Shown: piece by piece, positions 12,757-24,745 of the stretch
Numbering within the stretch: position 1 is the first letter of the stretch
Layout of the letters: every line of letters begins with the position of its first letter
From: Apostichopus japonicus
Lineage: Eukaryota; Echinodermata; Holothuroidea; Aspidochirotida; Stichopodidae
Assembly: GCF_037975245.1 (NCBI RefSeq)
Contig: NC_092577.1
Coordinates: forward strand, 5,534,501 to 5,598,500
Length of the DNA stretch: 64,000 nt
Reading direction: 5' to 3'
Made by a program: the position numbers and the translations under genes
The notes under the pieces: generated by a model
Database searches by the model: none
What the model was told of the DNA's origin: nothing
The model's input: only the letters and a program-made list of their open reading frames with translations

Positions 12757-14696
12757 TCACTGTTACTACATAAATATTAAATAAAACTTCGAAATAACTA
12801 ACGCCTTGACGTAACCTTGAGATAATCGTATATCGAGATGGATAATCCCATGCGTCTACTTCTTCTTAGCCTTGTTTTCGAATGTTTAAAGACACAAACT
12901 TCAATCCCAGTCACTCCCAGTCACAGGGTCAATGACCTGTGGAGATTAATGCAATATTAGATACATTAACCAATATTGAGAGCAAGCATGAGAACAACCA
13001 AGAAATCGGTCAAGTTGACAATGGATGAATCCCGAACCAAAATGGATGAAGTACCGACCAAACAATCAATGAAGCAATCAACCAATCAATCATTTTAATA
13101 ACAAGTGACAATTCACATTAAATATATCACTTTAATAATACTATATGTTGATTGAGGAATAAGTTTGGACTTAACAAAATCCGGATAATACAGATCACAA
13201 AGACCAGTTACTTCGCTGAACTTAAAGGGTGGATTTAGGTAGAATTTTATTCTCGCTCAGTATGTTACAGTTCAAGAAGAAAGAAAACCAGAAAGCTTCA
13301 GCGACTTGTGATTCCTTGAAATTTCACTGAATTACACTGAACTATCTAACTGATGTAGAGCAAGTGAGCTAAATTTATCCAAGAATTAAGTGAAAACCAA
13401 CAAAGATTTCCAACTCTTATTTCTAGCACTCTGTGAACATACTGTAAAACAATTGATTCACTGGTATGGATTCTACAATACAGAATTTTTATTCCAAAAT
13501 GTTTCCATAACCTGAGAGAATAGTCTTCCAATGTTAAATATAGACACAGTTGCTATACGTATAGTCAAATGGACATTTTCTTTAACCAACTGTCAGCTAA
13601 AAAATCAGCTCTGCCCTCAGCCACCCGTTTAATAAATGTTATGATTGAATGATAGTAACATGACATTGTTTATTCACTGTGAAATATTTCCACAACTACT
13701 AGAAGATAAAGCCAAAATTATGTAGTTTAAATAATAACGTATAAGGCCGATTTGAGAGCGTTTGAGTTAAACCGCCGACGCCTTCATCCTCAGACTTTGA
13801 AAACTGAAAATGGCCCCATGAGTGTATTTCAAACATCCAAAACTAGAATTTCAATTTTTTCTTGGCTATGTATTGTTGAATATTACTTAAGATGTAGTGT
13901 ATATTGAGCCCCTTCACAAAATAAAATGAGCTAACCACACTATGTTCAGCAAAAGAAAATCATCGGGGAACTAACAGATTAATAATTTTTGTAGCTTTAA
14001 GTTTTGAGTTATTTTTCTTACAACTATTTCAGACATTTTGCCTCTTGACCTTTGACATCTTTGACATCGTGACAATTTCAATATGATTTTTGTACTAACC
14101 AAGCTGGATTATAGTTAGTATGAAGTACAACAAAGATGTACTTTTGAAGTTATTGTGTTACAAGGTTTTAAGCCTTTGACTAATGTTGACATCAGATAAC
14201 CTTTGACTTCCACAAAAAAAGAGTAAGGTTCTTGTTCCATATACTAAGTATGAAGTTAATACACCATGAAGTTGCCGTGTGCAAAAACCGATGTAACATA
14301 CACACCCTTTTGGTAAGGAATACAGACATAGAGTATTACTGATGTTTCTTTCTACAATAGCTTTAAAGGTTTCAGGATATTCACCTTTAACATATATTAA
14401 AAATCTCGAATGCATTTATAAGGCTCCAGAGACGATCAAGTTTGCTCCCAGGTAACTTAATGTTATTCAATTGTGTTTTATAAAATCTAATTACCCAAAC
14501 CAAACACATTGCTTAACTGTGTATCAACGTAAGGAGGACCGTTGAATGACACACCTCAATATTTTTACGTGACCAATCTGTGATGGTTTGTTAACATGTC
14601 ACACGAGAACACTATGTTGTATGCTTTCAAATTTTTCAAAGTTTTGCGTTGCACTAAATAACCCAGTAACTGAAACTGACAACCCTCACTTGTTAC
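12757..14696. other. Region upstream of the GTPase gene, no coding signal
   Basis: Probable promoter and 5'UTR of the minus-strand GTPase gene. The CAATCAATCA-type repeats near 13060-13095 are simple. No clear interferon-response element was recognised. Confidence 0.5.
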
Positions 14697-15098
14697 CATA
14701 GGCATAGAGGCCCAATTTGATTTTTTTTTTTGGGGGGGGGGGGGGGCTGTACCGACTTGCCCGAAAAATACAGCCAAAATTTTAGCGCGCTCCGCGCGCA
14801 TCAAGATGTTAATGTGCATATCATATAGGCATGCATCGGTTATTACATCGCATGCCAATAACATACAATCATTTGCCGTGTTATTACCCTTCCATATTGA
14901 TTATAACTATTAGAAAAGTCGTTACAATAATACTGATAATACTGATAATATCAGTTTAACCATTGAAAAACACATTGCAAAGTAGTTTTCTTTCAAATTC
15001 TCAGCATATTGCCAGAATTTTCACAATTTTTGGGGGTTTGGAAGGTTGAAGCCCCCAACCCCCCCCCCCCTCCGCCTCCTCCGCCTCCTACGCCTATG
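14697..15098. mobile_element. hAT-like MITE with 8-bp target duplication
   Basis: Termini CATAGGCATAGAGG and CCTACGCCTATG are inverted, and flanks repeat CTTGTTAC on both sides. It contains G- and C-runs and no gene. A related partial copy lies at about 46485-46630. Confidence 0.8.
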
Positions 15099-15767
15099 CT
15101 TGTTACAAAGATCATTTCCTAAAACTTACTATACAGCCAGGCCAATGGCGAATATTCTTGTTAATATCATTTATATTAACGATGATGTCAGTAATCTTGT
15201 GATTTTTAAAATAAATCAATTACACACTATTCTTATAAAATCAAGTTAACATTATCCATTCCGATATTTTATGAAAGATTTATTTATATATGTACCATCG
15301 TTATGAATATGTGCTGTTAAAATCGCATGATAAAATATCATTACAGGCTAATACTGATACTGATAGATTTAGTTTATTACTTCCCTATATATGTTATATC
15401 GTTTTATACTTTATACCAGCAGAAATTTGATAGGTTTAAATATTTATCAACTTTCTTTACATTCAAACTAGAATCGACAAAAATAAAGGTAGAAACAACA
15501 GAAAAATACTTACGTATTCTTCAGGCGGCAAAATTAAGTTGGATATTTTTAAAAGTTGAGAGATACCTTCTTATACAGACCAGGCTGCAATAAAGAAAAA
15601 CAAAAACACATTTTTCCTTACATGAGATCAAAATATTCGGATATGAATATCGTCTCAATTTACACAATTATGTATTTTGGAAAATTAATCCTTGCACTTT
15701 AATCAGGAAATATTAAAAATCTCCAATTAACGTGTTTACTTCACTCTTCTCAGTCTTACCTGACTCC

Positions 15768-15874
15768 TACAACTCTAACGCACATTTCCTAGTCTACCTA
15801 GACGCTACTGGTATATTTTAGCACTGCGCCCCGGTGACCTCTCCCACAGGTCACCGCGCACTCTCTCTTCTATC
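15768..15874 (+). repeat. DIRS left inverted terminal repeat
   Basis: It runs from CTCCTACAACTCTAACGCAC to GCGCACTCTCTCTTC and is the reverse complement, with few mismatches, of the right repeat. It includes a small palindrome, GGTGACCTCTCCCACAGGTCACC. Confidence 0.9.
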
Positions 15875-16529
15875 CGAATTTACCATTCCGAAGGAAAACG
15901 TGTGTTTTTACGAGCTCCGTTTTCACTTACGCAAAATTAAGTTTCTTGCTGGAATTCTGCTACTCATGAACAACGGAGTTTACGACAGGATTCTCCAAGT
16001 TTCTGCTAAGTATCCTTTGTTTCGGCGGTTTTTCTGCCTCGTTTAACAATTAGGATCTCGCCTCGTTTTACATTACGGTACCTCACACGTGTATTAGTTG
16101 TGCGAGACACCTGTACACTTTACTTACGTGTTGTACCTCTAAGGCCTATTCACGTATTTTTCTCTGATTACTACCTGTTTAGGTCCTTTTCTCCCGTGTT
16201 CCCATTATCCTTGGGGTTTCACGGGAAGTTTTTTTTTGGGGGGGGGGGCTTTTACGGCCACCGGGAGCTCCTCCTGTGGAGTTTAGGCCTTCTCATTCTT
16301 GCATTATTCTGTTTTTCATTAATCTCGGTGTAGGCCGTATTCTTCAAATCGCGTATTTTTCGCGGATTTTGAATTACTTTTCACCCGACTTATCCTCCTC
16401 CTACAGGAAGTCAGGATGTCTAAGGACGGGAGAGCCACCATAAAATGTCCAGGGCCCTAGGGGTGCCCACCCTACCACGGCCACAGCGTACCCGGCGATA
16501 AGGGGGAGGCTCCGGTTATTTCAGAACGT

Positions 16530-17124
16530 CTTGAAAGAGATTGACCCAGGTCTGTGGCGACCAATTCCTCAACCTAAAACCGTTGAACAAGGGCTTCGTC
16601 GACTCACTTCTGCGGAGACTCTCGTGATAATTATTCCGAATTTTGCGAAGGGCATGTAGGCGGCATCCGTCGACCTCAAATACGCATACCTCCACATTCC
16701 CGTTGAAATCGCGTCACAAAACTTCCTAGCGTTTTCTTACAAAAGAAGAAACTACAAGTTCGTGGCACAACCCTTCGGCCTCTCGACATCACCGCAAGTC
16801 TTCACACGAATAGCGGGCGCGGAAGTTGAGGACCCACGCCGAAGCGGAATGACCTTATATGTTTTCCTCGACGACTGGCTCGTCAAGGGGAGGTCGCGCC
16901 AAGAGGCGCTTTTAAATCTAGGTCGCACAACCGAGCGCCTCGAACACCTCGGTTGGGTTATCAACAGGGAAAAGTCACAACTCATCCCGACCCAAAACAT
17001 TCAGTTGCTGGATGCGACTCTATACTTTCACACTGGTTGGGTGAGACCGTCCGCAGAGCGGGTCACCAACACCCAGTCCGCCGCCTACTCAACAGGCGGT
17101 CCTCCCCGGCCAGGCGTTGGATGA
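16530..17124 (+). pseudogene. DIRS reverse transcriptase, fragment with stops
   Basis: The reading frame gives FLNLKPLNKGFVDSL, then SVDLKYAYLHIPVE, QPFGLSTSPQVFTRI and YVFLDDWLVKGRS, the order seen in DIRS reverse transcriptases. A stop lies in the block before SVDLK. The active-site box is FLDD, where YLDD is usual. The last residues (NREKSQLIPTQ) match the end of the domain. An open stretch of 120 codons begins at 16762. Confidence 0.85.
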
Positions 17125-17670
17125 GAGCCCTCGGCCTCATGGCCAGCCTGGTGGACGTGGCACCATTCTGCCGCCTCAGAATGCGACCGCTTCAATTACA
17201 CCTACTCGAACACTAGGACCCGGAGCGGGAAGTATTCGACACGCGACTACCCCTGAACGGGCTCGACATGGCCTCCCCCCTCTGCCTCATACAGAAAGTG
17301 CTGCTCAAACTGAACATGTCCCGGACAAGGCTACTATTAATAGCGCCCCACTGGCCGGGAAGACCGTGGTCCCCGATTCTTCTAGATCTTCTAGCAGGAA
17401 CCCCACGCAGTCTTCCAGACTAACCCCACTTAGTGAGCTTGGGCCGGGCCCGAGTCAGTATACCTCGCCTAGGTCCCTGAACCTGACTGCGTGGCCGTTG
17501 TCCTGGCTCGATTCAGAGCGAGCGACTTTTCTCCAGACGCTGCCGCCATGGCAGCGTCAGCCAGGCGGCCAAGCACCGTCCACACTTACGATTCCCGATT
17601 GGCACGATTCTTCGAATAGTGTTCTCGTTTACAGATCCGTCCGAATACTACCTCTCCGGCGCAACTAGCG
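17125..17670 (+). pseudogene. DIRS region between RT and recombinase, RNase H apparently lost
   Basis: Shifting frames give RMRPLQLHLLEH and then MASPLCLIQKVLLKL and LLLIAPHWPGRPWSPILLDL. The latter is the conserved DIRS block that normally follows RNase H. The two pieces are nearly adjacent, so an internal deletion of RNase H is likely. Confidence 0.65.
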
Positions 17671-17679
17671 GACTATTTC

Positions 17680-18531
17680 ATGCTCCTCTTCGAGGAGGGT
17701 AAACAACCGAACACCATTCGAAATTACAGATCAGCTATCGCCACGATCCACTCGGTATTCCCAGATGGTTCATCGGTAGGCACCTGCCCTCGGCTAGCGG
17801 CATTTCTCAAGGGTATGGCCAACCGCAGGCCCATACGTCGTAAACTCCCACCATCTTGGAGTATCAACGGCGTGCTCCATCACTTAGCCCGCCCACCGTT
17901 TGAACCAGTGGGCTCATCCCTCTTCAGGGACCTCACCGTCAAGACACTATTCTTGGTAGCCACAGCCTCCGCCAGGAGGAGAAGTCACCTGCACGCATTG
18001 CCCACAGTAGAAGGACACATCCGTTTTGACAACCAAGGCGTGCGTCTGGTTCCGGACCCCAGGTTCCTGGCTAAGAACCAGACGCTCGCCTTCATACCAG
18101 GAGACATCTTCCTCCCGAAACTGTCCCTGGCCTCCGACACTGCGGAGGATAAACTGTGGTGCCAGATGAGGGCACTCAAAATGGTACTTGTTAGACCTGA
18201 GATCATCACAGGCCCATGTTCATACTACCCGAGCCCTCACTCGGCTGCCTCAAAAGAAACAATCGGCAGATGGCTGGTGCAGGCAATTCGTCTTCATGCG
18301 GAGACAGACCAACCAGTCAGGGCCCACGACATTCCACGCCAGGCGGCGTCGAAGGCCCTGTTCCAAGGTGTCCCGGTGGATGATATTCTCCGGGCCGCCT
18401 CGTGGAAAACCACTTCGACTTTCGACGCGTCCTTCCTAACGGACAAGGTCGCTTCAGAGTCGACGTTTGGCCGTGCGGTGTTGGGCGTTCCGGCGGGCAG
18501 GTCCCGCCCGTTGGGCCTCCCACCATCGTAG
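17680..18531 (+). pseudogene. DIRS tyrosine recombinase, open frame but changed active site
   Basis: A 283-codon frame shows the DIRS/phage-type tyrosine recombinase fold: an N-terminal SAM-like part (GKQPNTIRNYRSAI) and a catalytic part. The first Arg is kept in ASARRRSHLHAL. The box II His is present in VRAHDIPRQAAS, but the position expected to be Arg (His+3) is Pro. The expected catalytic Tyr in the STFxxxYL-type motif is Phe (STFDASFL). The frame is intact, so it decayed by substitution; activity is unlikely. Downstream is the internal complementary region. Confidence 0.8.
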
Positions 18532-18543
18532 CAGTGCCACTCT

Positions 18544-18642
18544 GTGCGTTAGTATTGTAGGAGACAGGTAAGAGAGGAGTGAAGCAAATACCCCAAAACT
18601 CACTGGTTTGGGTATTTACGAACGACGATACTTACCTGTCTC
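18544..18642. repeat. DIRS internal complementary region
   Basis: The left half (GTGCGTTAGTATTGTAGGAG onward) is the complement of the left outer end. The right half (CCCCAAAACTCACTGG to ACCTGTCTC) is the complement of the right outer end, 19218-19270. This fused order is what the DIRS circular-intermediate model predicts. Confidence 0.9.
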
Positions 18643-18774
18643 ACCCGCCTCCCTCCGCCACGTGCGGGACTCACGGGCCCGATACAACGCCAACAATAAA
18701 ACAATCAAGCTGGTCAATTGATACTGGTAGATCATTTTCTTTTCTCAAAAGTTATCAATAGTATGTGCTATCAC

Positions 18775-18900
18775 AGCTGGATAGACCCGGATACACCGGA
18801 CACGTTCACCCGGACATATCCACCCGGACATATCCATTCGGACATGCTCATCCGGACATATCCACCAAGGACGTATCCATCCAGTCCGGACATCGAACGA
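18775..18900. repeat. Short tandem repeat inside the DIRS element
   Basis: About seven imperfect copies of a 15-17 bp unit of the type CCGGACATATCCACC. Confidence 0.7.
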
Positions 18901-19112
18901 ACCACGCCATCTACACTCTCAACTTAATCTTTACCAGGTGAGTGCCTTGTGCCTCATATTATTGCTTTGGTTCACATTACCGTTCATCCTTTGTGCAGGT
19001 TATGGACACTTCGGCGTGGATTTCACACTCCTTTTCGGGTTGGGTCTCCCACCCGACACGGGCCTCCCTGCTGCGGTTTCACGACCACAGCGCTATTGGG
19101 CAAATCCGGAAG

Positions 19113-19225
19113 GAGGAGAGAGTGCGCGGTGACCCGTGGGAGAGGTCACCGGGGGCGCAGTGCTAAAATTATACCAGTGGCGTCTAGGTAGACTAGGAAA
19201 TATGCGTTAGTGTTGTAGGAGACAG
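19113..19225 (-). repeat. DIRS right inverted terminal repeat
   Basis: It mirrors the left repeat (AGAGAGTGCGCGGTGACC ... GTTAGTGTTGTAGGAG). Beyond it lies an extra tail to 19278 with its own complement in the internal region. Confidence 0.9.
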
Positions 19226-19554
19226 GTAAGTATCGTCGTTCGTCAATACCCAAACCAGTGAGTTTTGGGGTTTACTTCCAAACTGGTTTTTCTTTATCAT
19301 TTTCATACGTTTCACGAGTACACCCTGGGTTTTGTGGATTCATGTATAGCAAGTTTTCCTTCCGCCTCCAGTAATCAGTGTCTGACACTTATTTGGCACG
19401 CACATACTACAACAGATTATAAAACCGTGCGGTTTCCTGCTTTACAACCCAACTATGATCTTAAGCAAACAATCAAATGCCGTGACGAACAATCATAAGA
19501 ATGACTATTTGTCGTTATTTCGTTGCAACGATAGTTGCTTATCACCAAATGTAC

Positions 19555-19555
<1 letters not shown>

Positions 19556-19643
<88 letters not shown>
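19556..19643. repeat. (TA)n microsatellite
   Basis: About 88 bp of TA, followed by GCATACCAGTGGCGTCTAGG, which resembles part of the DIRS terminal repeat (ACCAGTGGCGTCTAGG at 19170). Confidence 0.95.
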
Positions 19644-19646
<3 letters not shown>

Positions 19647-19930
19647 TACCAGTGGCGTCTAGGCACAGCGTATTCTCTGCCAGCGTATTCTCTTTTTTTT
19701 TCAGAAGAACAATACACCAACAACCCTATAATCCTCGGTAATCCCGACGAGGAACCTATATATTCATGGAGCATAACTTGAAACCATCAGTTGTCTGACG
19801 ATCGCTAAAACGCGTGAAACTCCGAGTTACAACTACTAGTGTTCCACTAGTCTCAACTAGTATCAACACAGATTCCGCTCTGTCTGGACATAGAGCACTC
19901 TGCGCCAAGATAGACGCCAACCAACCAACT

Positions 19931-19951
19931 CTATATACATATATATATATA

Positions 19952-19993
<42 letters not shown>
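19931..19993. repeat. (TA)n microsatellite beside a MITE
   Basis: The MITE at 19994 inserted into this tract; a short TA piece follows it at 20436. Confidence 0.92.
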
Positions 19994-19996
<3 letters not shown>

Positions 19997-20435
19997 GGAT
20001 GTGCCCACGCTGGGCGGCACTGGGCAGCACTGTCTTAAAAATCGTGAATCCCGCCCATCACTATTTTCATCTCAATTCCCGACATTCCTAACAATATATG
20101 CAATATAAATTGGACCTAGCCTATGCCAAAATCATACAGACTAATAATGCATCAGTAACGCATGCGAGAAACATTACTTTATTACTCTCAATCGGTCCCT
20201 TGTAAAATCTCTATGAAACAAACCAATAACCTTTACCAGGGACGTAATATTTTTCACACACACAAAATTTAAAAGTTTAATTGTTAGCAAAACTAGTACT
20301 AAAAGCTACACAAGTGTAAGCTTTGGCATCTGAGCACCTTCAAAAATCGAAATATTTCTCAAAGAAATTAGACCCCTACCCACGGACGGCGATCAGTATA
20401 TACCCAGCACTCAGGAAATCCTGGGCACATCCCTG
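19994..20435. mobile_element. hAT-like MITE, CAGGGATGTGCCCA termini
   Basis: Inverted termini CAGGGATGTGCCCA / TGGGCACATCCCTG; flanked by TATATA on both sides, so it landed in a TA repeat. No coding sequence. Confidence 0.8.
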
Positions 20436-21138
20436 TATATACCAACATATGTAGAAACCTGTAAGCCTATAACTTAACATACATTAAATAATATTAATTA
20501 ATTACATTTCATTCCGGTATATGTGCAAAGGAAGGGTGATGTCAAGGCATTTAATTTCTAAGTTTCTTCTCGAAAAGGAAACGTTTAAATTTATGGAAGA
20601 TAAAGATTGTATTTTGTTCGAGTGCGAATCACAACCTATTGAAATTGAAGTTAAGCTTCACACGCTGTTACGACAATGTATAGAACCTATAATTATGCTA
20701 CAGTGTTTGATACTCACATGACGTTTTAATCACGCTATCTTGTAGTCTGTAATGCAGCTAACTTTCACATCTCTTTTCTCGGTTGCCTCCTACGGATGTT
20801 CTAGATTACACGATCCGCCTTGAAGAAGAAAAAGGGGAATATGAAAACATTTCCACTAACATCTGTCAGGAGCACGTCACACCATAGCGATCGTTATACG
20901 ACAATTGAATGAGAACATCGCACACACTGACACTTTGCCTTTGCACTAACGCACAGTGTACACACTACGTGTAAACAATACTCGTTATGAATTTCGCAAT
21001 ATAACCGGGGAATTCCCCGTCTCATAACGCTGCTGTCACGTACGTATGCCCTGCATTAAATTGAATGCTAAATTTGTCCAAGGTTTTTTTTTTGTACACA
21101 GTATTCGTATACGCGATTCCAGATCCATACATTATCGA
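20436..21138. other. Intergenic DNA
   Basis: A 66-codon plus-strand frame at 20521 has no recognisable domain. Nothing else seen. Confidence 0.45.
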
Positions 21139-21146
21139 ATTCATAC

Positions 21147-21546
21147 CAGTGGCGGAGCTAGGGGTATTGGTCAGGGGGGCGAGAATGGTCTGTAGGGGCG
21201 CTTTCGATAATATATAAGCAGGGCGCCACCACAGGTTGGCGCGGAGCGTACAGAAAATCTTTGAGTAAAGATACTCCCTAGATCGCAGGAAATGACCCTT
21301 TCCTGGCCTTGCTAATTTGCAGATAAACGAAGAATAAATAAGTGTCATCGCCATTTTGTCAGAAAATTACACCAAAAAATGTAACAAATGTCAATAGGTA
21401 GATGAGAGCGGAATAAAAAAGTCAATAACAGCGAATAAGTAAAAAGTAGTAAAAAGCTGAAAAGGGCGCCAGCAGTCCATTTGAGTCCATCGGGGGTCGG
21501 GGGTCGGGGGCATCCGCCCCCTGACTGTATGGACGCTCCGCCACTG
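21147..21546. mobile_element. hAT-like MITE with 8-bp target duplication ATTCATAC
   Basis: Termini CAGTGGCGGAGC / GCTCCGCCACTG; ATTCATAC is repeated at 21139-21146 and 21547-21554. It is 400 bp with no coding capacity. Confidence 0.88.
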
Positions 21547-22379
21547 ATTCATACCTTGTGTTCGTGATTCGCGTCTATGTAATTAATATGGAATGAAACA
21601 TGCAGGGTGACGTTACTATGTGTTGCAAATGGTTGAATGTTCATATTCCTGTGCTAAAAATCTGTATATCAGAAATTGGGGTTGTGTGTGTATGTTTGGG
21701 AGGGGGGGGGGAGGATTTCTGCCAAACCAGTCTTTCGTCGAGCTAAATTTCACTTAACATTCAGTTCCCATGTCTATGGACTTTATTGCAGATTTCCTGA
21801 GTGACGACTTTGTAATTTTCTCCCGAAATCACGCAACAAGATGGCTGCTATCCAGCCTGGCAAGTGCTATCTCCAGCGATCTGGCAGTTATTGAAATCTG
21901 GAATTTTCTTGGTACGCTGCGCGCCGACTGATGGTGGGGCTCCGCATAGATAGTACTTACGGCCGGAATACTCGAATCGATTACCCCCCCCCCCCCACGT
22001 TTCAAATCGGATTAACGCCCCCGTACTGTAGTGTACGCCTTAGTATTCATCAATTGCCTTTAGATGCTGTTTGCTATGCTCTGATCATCTAAGCTCAGAC
22101 AGATCCGATCACAGAGAGTAGTGGTATCATATTGAGGTAATGTTGGTTATTTTAAGGGTGTAAGATATCCAAATGCTCAAAAAACATGCAAAACTGGGGG
22201 GATGGGTGTTAAAAGCTTTAAAAAAACACAATTTGGTCAGCAAATAGCTGCAAATGGATTCAAGCCCATAAAGTATGTAATTATGCTTGACTGCAACGAG
22301 TTTAGGTGGCCTACTGTTTCGTTGCTAGTAATATTTGAAGGTGCGTCAATTACGAGGGTGCGTCAATTATGAAGCCTTT

Positions 22380-22870
22380 ACAGTATGCTGTCGCCGTTAC
22401 TCTGGTTAACATATATTGTACAGTGTTTTAGTACTCTGGTAAACATATACTTTACGGTATGTTTTCGTTCTCTGTTCAACATATACTTTACAGTATGCTG
22501 TTGTACTCTGGTTAACATATACTTTACAGTATGTTGTATTACTATTATATACTTAACAGTATGTTTTCGTCCTCTGTTCAGCGTATACTTTACAGTATGC
22601 TGTGGTACTCTGGTTACCATATACCTTACAGTATGTTGTATTACTATGGTTTACAAATACTTTAAGGTATGTTTTCGTCCTATGTTCAGCATATACTTTA
22701 CAGTATACTGTGGTACTCTGGTTACCATATACCTTACAGTATGTTGTATTACTATGGTTTACAAATACTTTAAGGTATGTTTTCGTCCTATGTTCAGCAT
22801 ATACTTTACAGTATGCTGTCGTAATCTGGTTAACATATACTATACAGTATATATGCTGTCGTACTCTGTA
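22380..22870. repeat. 36-bp minisatellite with 108-bp higher-order unit
   Basis: Basic unit ACAGTATGCTGTCGTACTCT followed by GGTTAACATATACTTT. Variants alternate in a three-unit (108 bp) order. Degraded copies continue to about 23040. Both strands show open frames with repeating residues, explained by the unit length. Confidence 0.88.
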
Positions 22871-23485
22871 ACATACTTTAGAAAGTGTTGACTTCATCTG
22901 CATGGTCAACATTATGTTGTCGTATTCTGGTTAACATATACTTTACATTATGTTGCAAAAAACACTGGTTAACATAAACTTTACATTATGTTGTCATACT
23001 CTTGTGAACATATATACTATACATTATCTGTCGTACTCTTAAAATAAAATTTAATTGAATGGATATCCTTACCACCCACGCATGACAAAGAAACGATGTC
23101 ATTTTTATTCTTATATAGTACTTGCAGCCAAGTACATCATGATAGCTTGTAGTACCTATATTTAATACTTATACTGCCTTAAATATGCTAGGTAATTGCA
23201 TTGGTTTGTGTGCGCTTGGGTTTCTGAGGTTATGTATTCACAACTGCATATTCAAACTAGAAATAATTACTGTGTCAGTGTGCCTAGTTAGCAATCACTT
23301 TTGAGTCACACGGCAGTAAATATGCAAGTAAATTTCTGCAATTGTATACTTGATATAAGCCTCAGATGCATACTAACGAGAAAGCCGCCCTGTGAATTAT
23401 TTCAACGCCAGACTGGTGTAGGTCACGTTGTAAAATGCCTGGCACGACATAACCCAAACGTATTTCCATATTTCTCCGAAAATAT

Positions 23486-24660
23486 GGAGTATGTTACGCC
23501 AACAAATTTATGCACCAATTGGAACAGGAAATGCTATCCACTTCTCCTCTTAAGACATCGCATTATTATAGATATATTGACGATATATTTTTTGTCTGGA
23601 CACATGGTGAAGAATCTCTTAAGTCTTTCTTTGATCATGTTAATTCTTTTCGTGACAGCATTAAATTTTCTGTCTAAGTTTATTAACACCATATCATTTA
23701 TAGATGATCTGGTCAAGTTGGATGGCAATGCCTTAACCACGTCGGTCTATTATAAGCCGACTGATATTCATATGTATTTACACTTTTATAGTATCACCCG
23801 CATTACCTCAAGAGTGCTGTTTTTTACAGCTAATGCCTTAAAATTAAACGCATTTGCTTCCACCTATACGTGATTTGAATACCAGATATCCATATAAACT
23901 TGTTATTTCTTGCACTTCGGATAGCCCCTTTACTTCATTAGACAGGGTATTTCCAGGGCCGACAAGATGAGCCGTAAGGCCTTATTAAAATACAAGTTCA
24001 AAATTCCTAACACCCGCTTTCCGTTTGTTAACAATTATAAACCCCTCATCAAAACATGTATGAGCTCTATCAAACAGGAATTTGCTGTATTCCAAGACGA
24101 TCAGTCTGTAGGAGATTCGTTTACGGTACCCCCCCCCCCATGCTAGCATTTCGTCAACCCCCCCCCCCCCAACCTTAAAATTCTACTCACTTCCTTCAGA
24201 CTTCCTTACGCAGTTTCCACCTCCGCAGGCAATTTCCGTTGTGGTAAACCTCGATGTCAAATATTCCCCCATATTACCCAAGGCACCGATCGAGGTCAAA
24301 CTTCTAAATGTTGATTATAGTGTAAGACCCTCTTCCCTCTCTTGTGATTCTATTAATGTTATTTACAATTGCAATTGTGTTTTATGCAAAGAGGGCAATT
24401 AGTTAGGTGAAACTTGCTTCTAGTTCCGCTAACGTTTTAATAATCACAAAAAAAAAATCTATTCGTGATAATTTTGCAGATTGATCCCTCGTTTCCGAAC
24501 ATTTCAATCTTCATACTCATTCTCTCTAAAACTTAAAATGTATTTTAATTGCATCGAACTTCAAATCTGCTACTGAATGTAAACGTAAAAGAATTCGATT
24601 GGATCTTTCGTACCAAGTCTCACATCACCGGCCTGAACAAAGACCCCCACCTTGAGAGCA
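23486..24660 (+). pseudogene. Decayed Penelope-like retroelement (RT plus GIY-YIG remnant)
   Basis: Reading through frameshifts gives CYANKFMHQLEQEML, then YYRYIDDIFFVWTHGEE, SFRDSIKF, FIDDLVKLDGNALTTSVYYK and PTDIHMYLHFYS, a Penelope-type reverse transcriptase with a YIDD active site. About 500 bp later comes NCNCVLCKEGN, an LGET motif and VSEHFNLHTHS, resembling the GIY-YIG endonuclease that closes these elements. A C-run region sits between. Not functional. Confidence 0.75.
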
Positions 24661-24745
24661 TTGGTAGCCCCTAAAGACATAAGTATAGCTACGCCCCTGG
24701 ATCAATAGCTGTTAGCGATCAAGTGTGTTTTGGTTTAATTGTCAT

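Larger units (their letters stand above)
15735..19278 (+). mobile_element. DIRS-type tyrosine-recombinase retrotransposon, near-complete structure, decayed genes
   Basis: The element shows DIRS architecture. It has inverted terminal repeats of about 100 bp, a reverse transcriptase of DIRS type, a tyrosine recombinase, and an internal complementary region (18544-18642) that pairs with both outer ends. Both ends carry the same 8 bp, TTTACTTC (15735-15742 and 19271-19278), and the internal region carries the related complement GAAGCAAA at its centre. There is no sign of an RNase H domain between the RT and the recombinase, and no clear gag. Stops and changed catalytic residues show it is not autonomous now. 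Confidence 0.85.

Noticed and set aside
22385-22912. 168- and 119-codon frames over the 36-bp repeat
   Set aside because: Both strands are open for the same period reason; no protein features.
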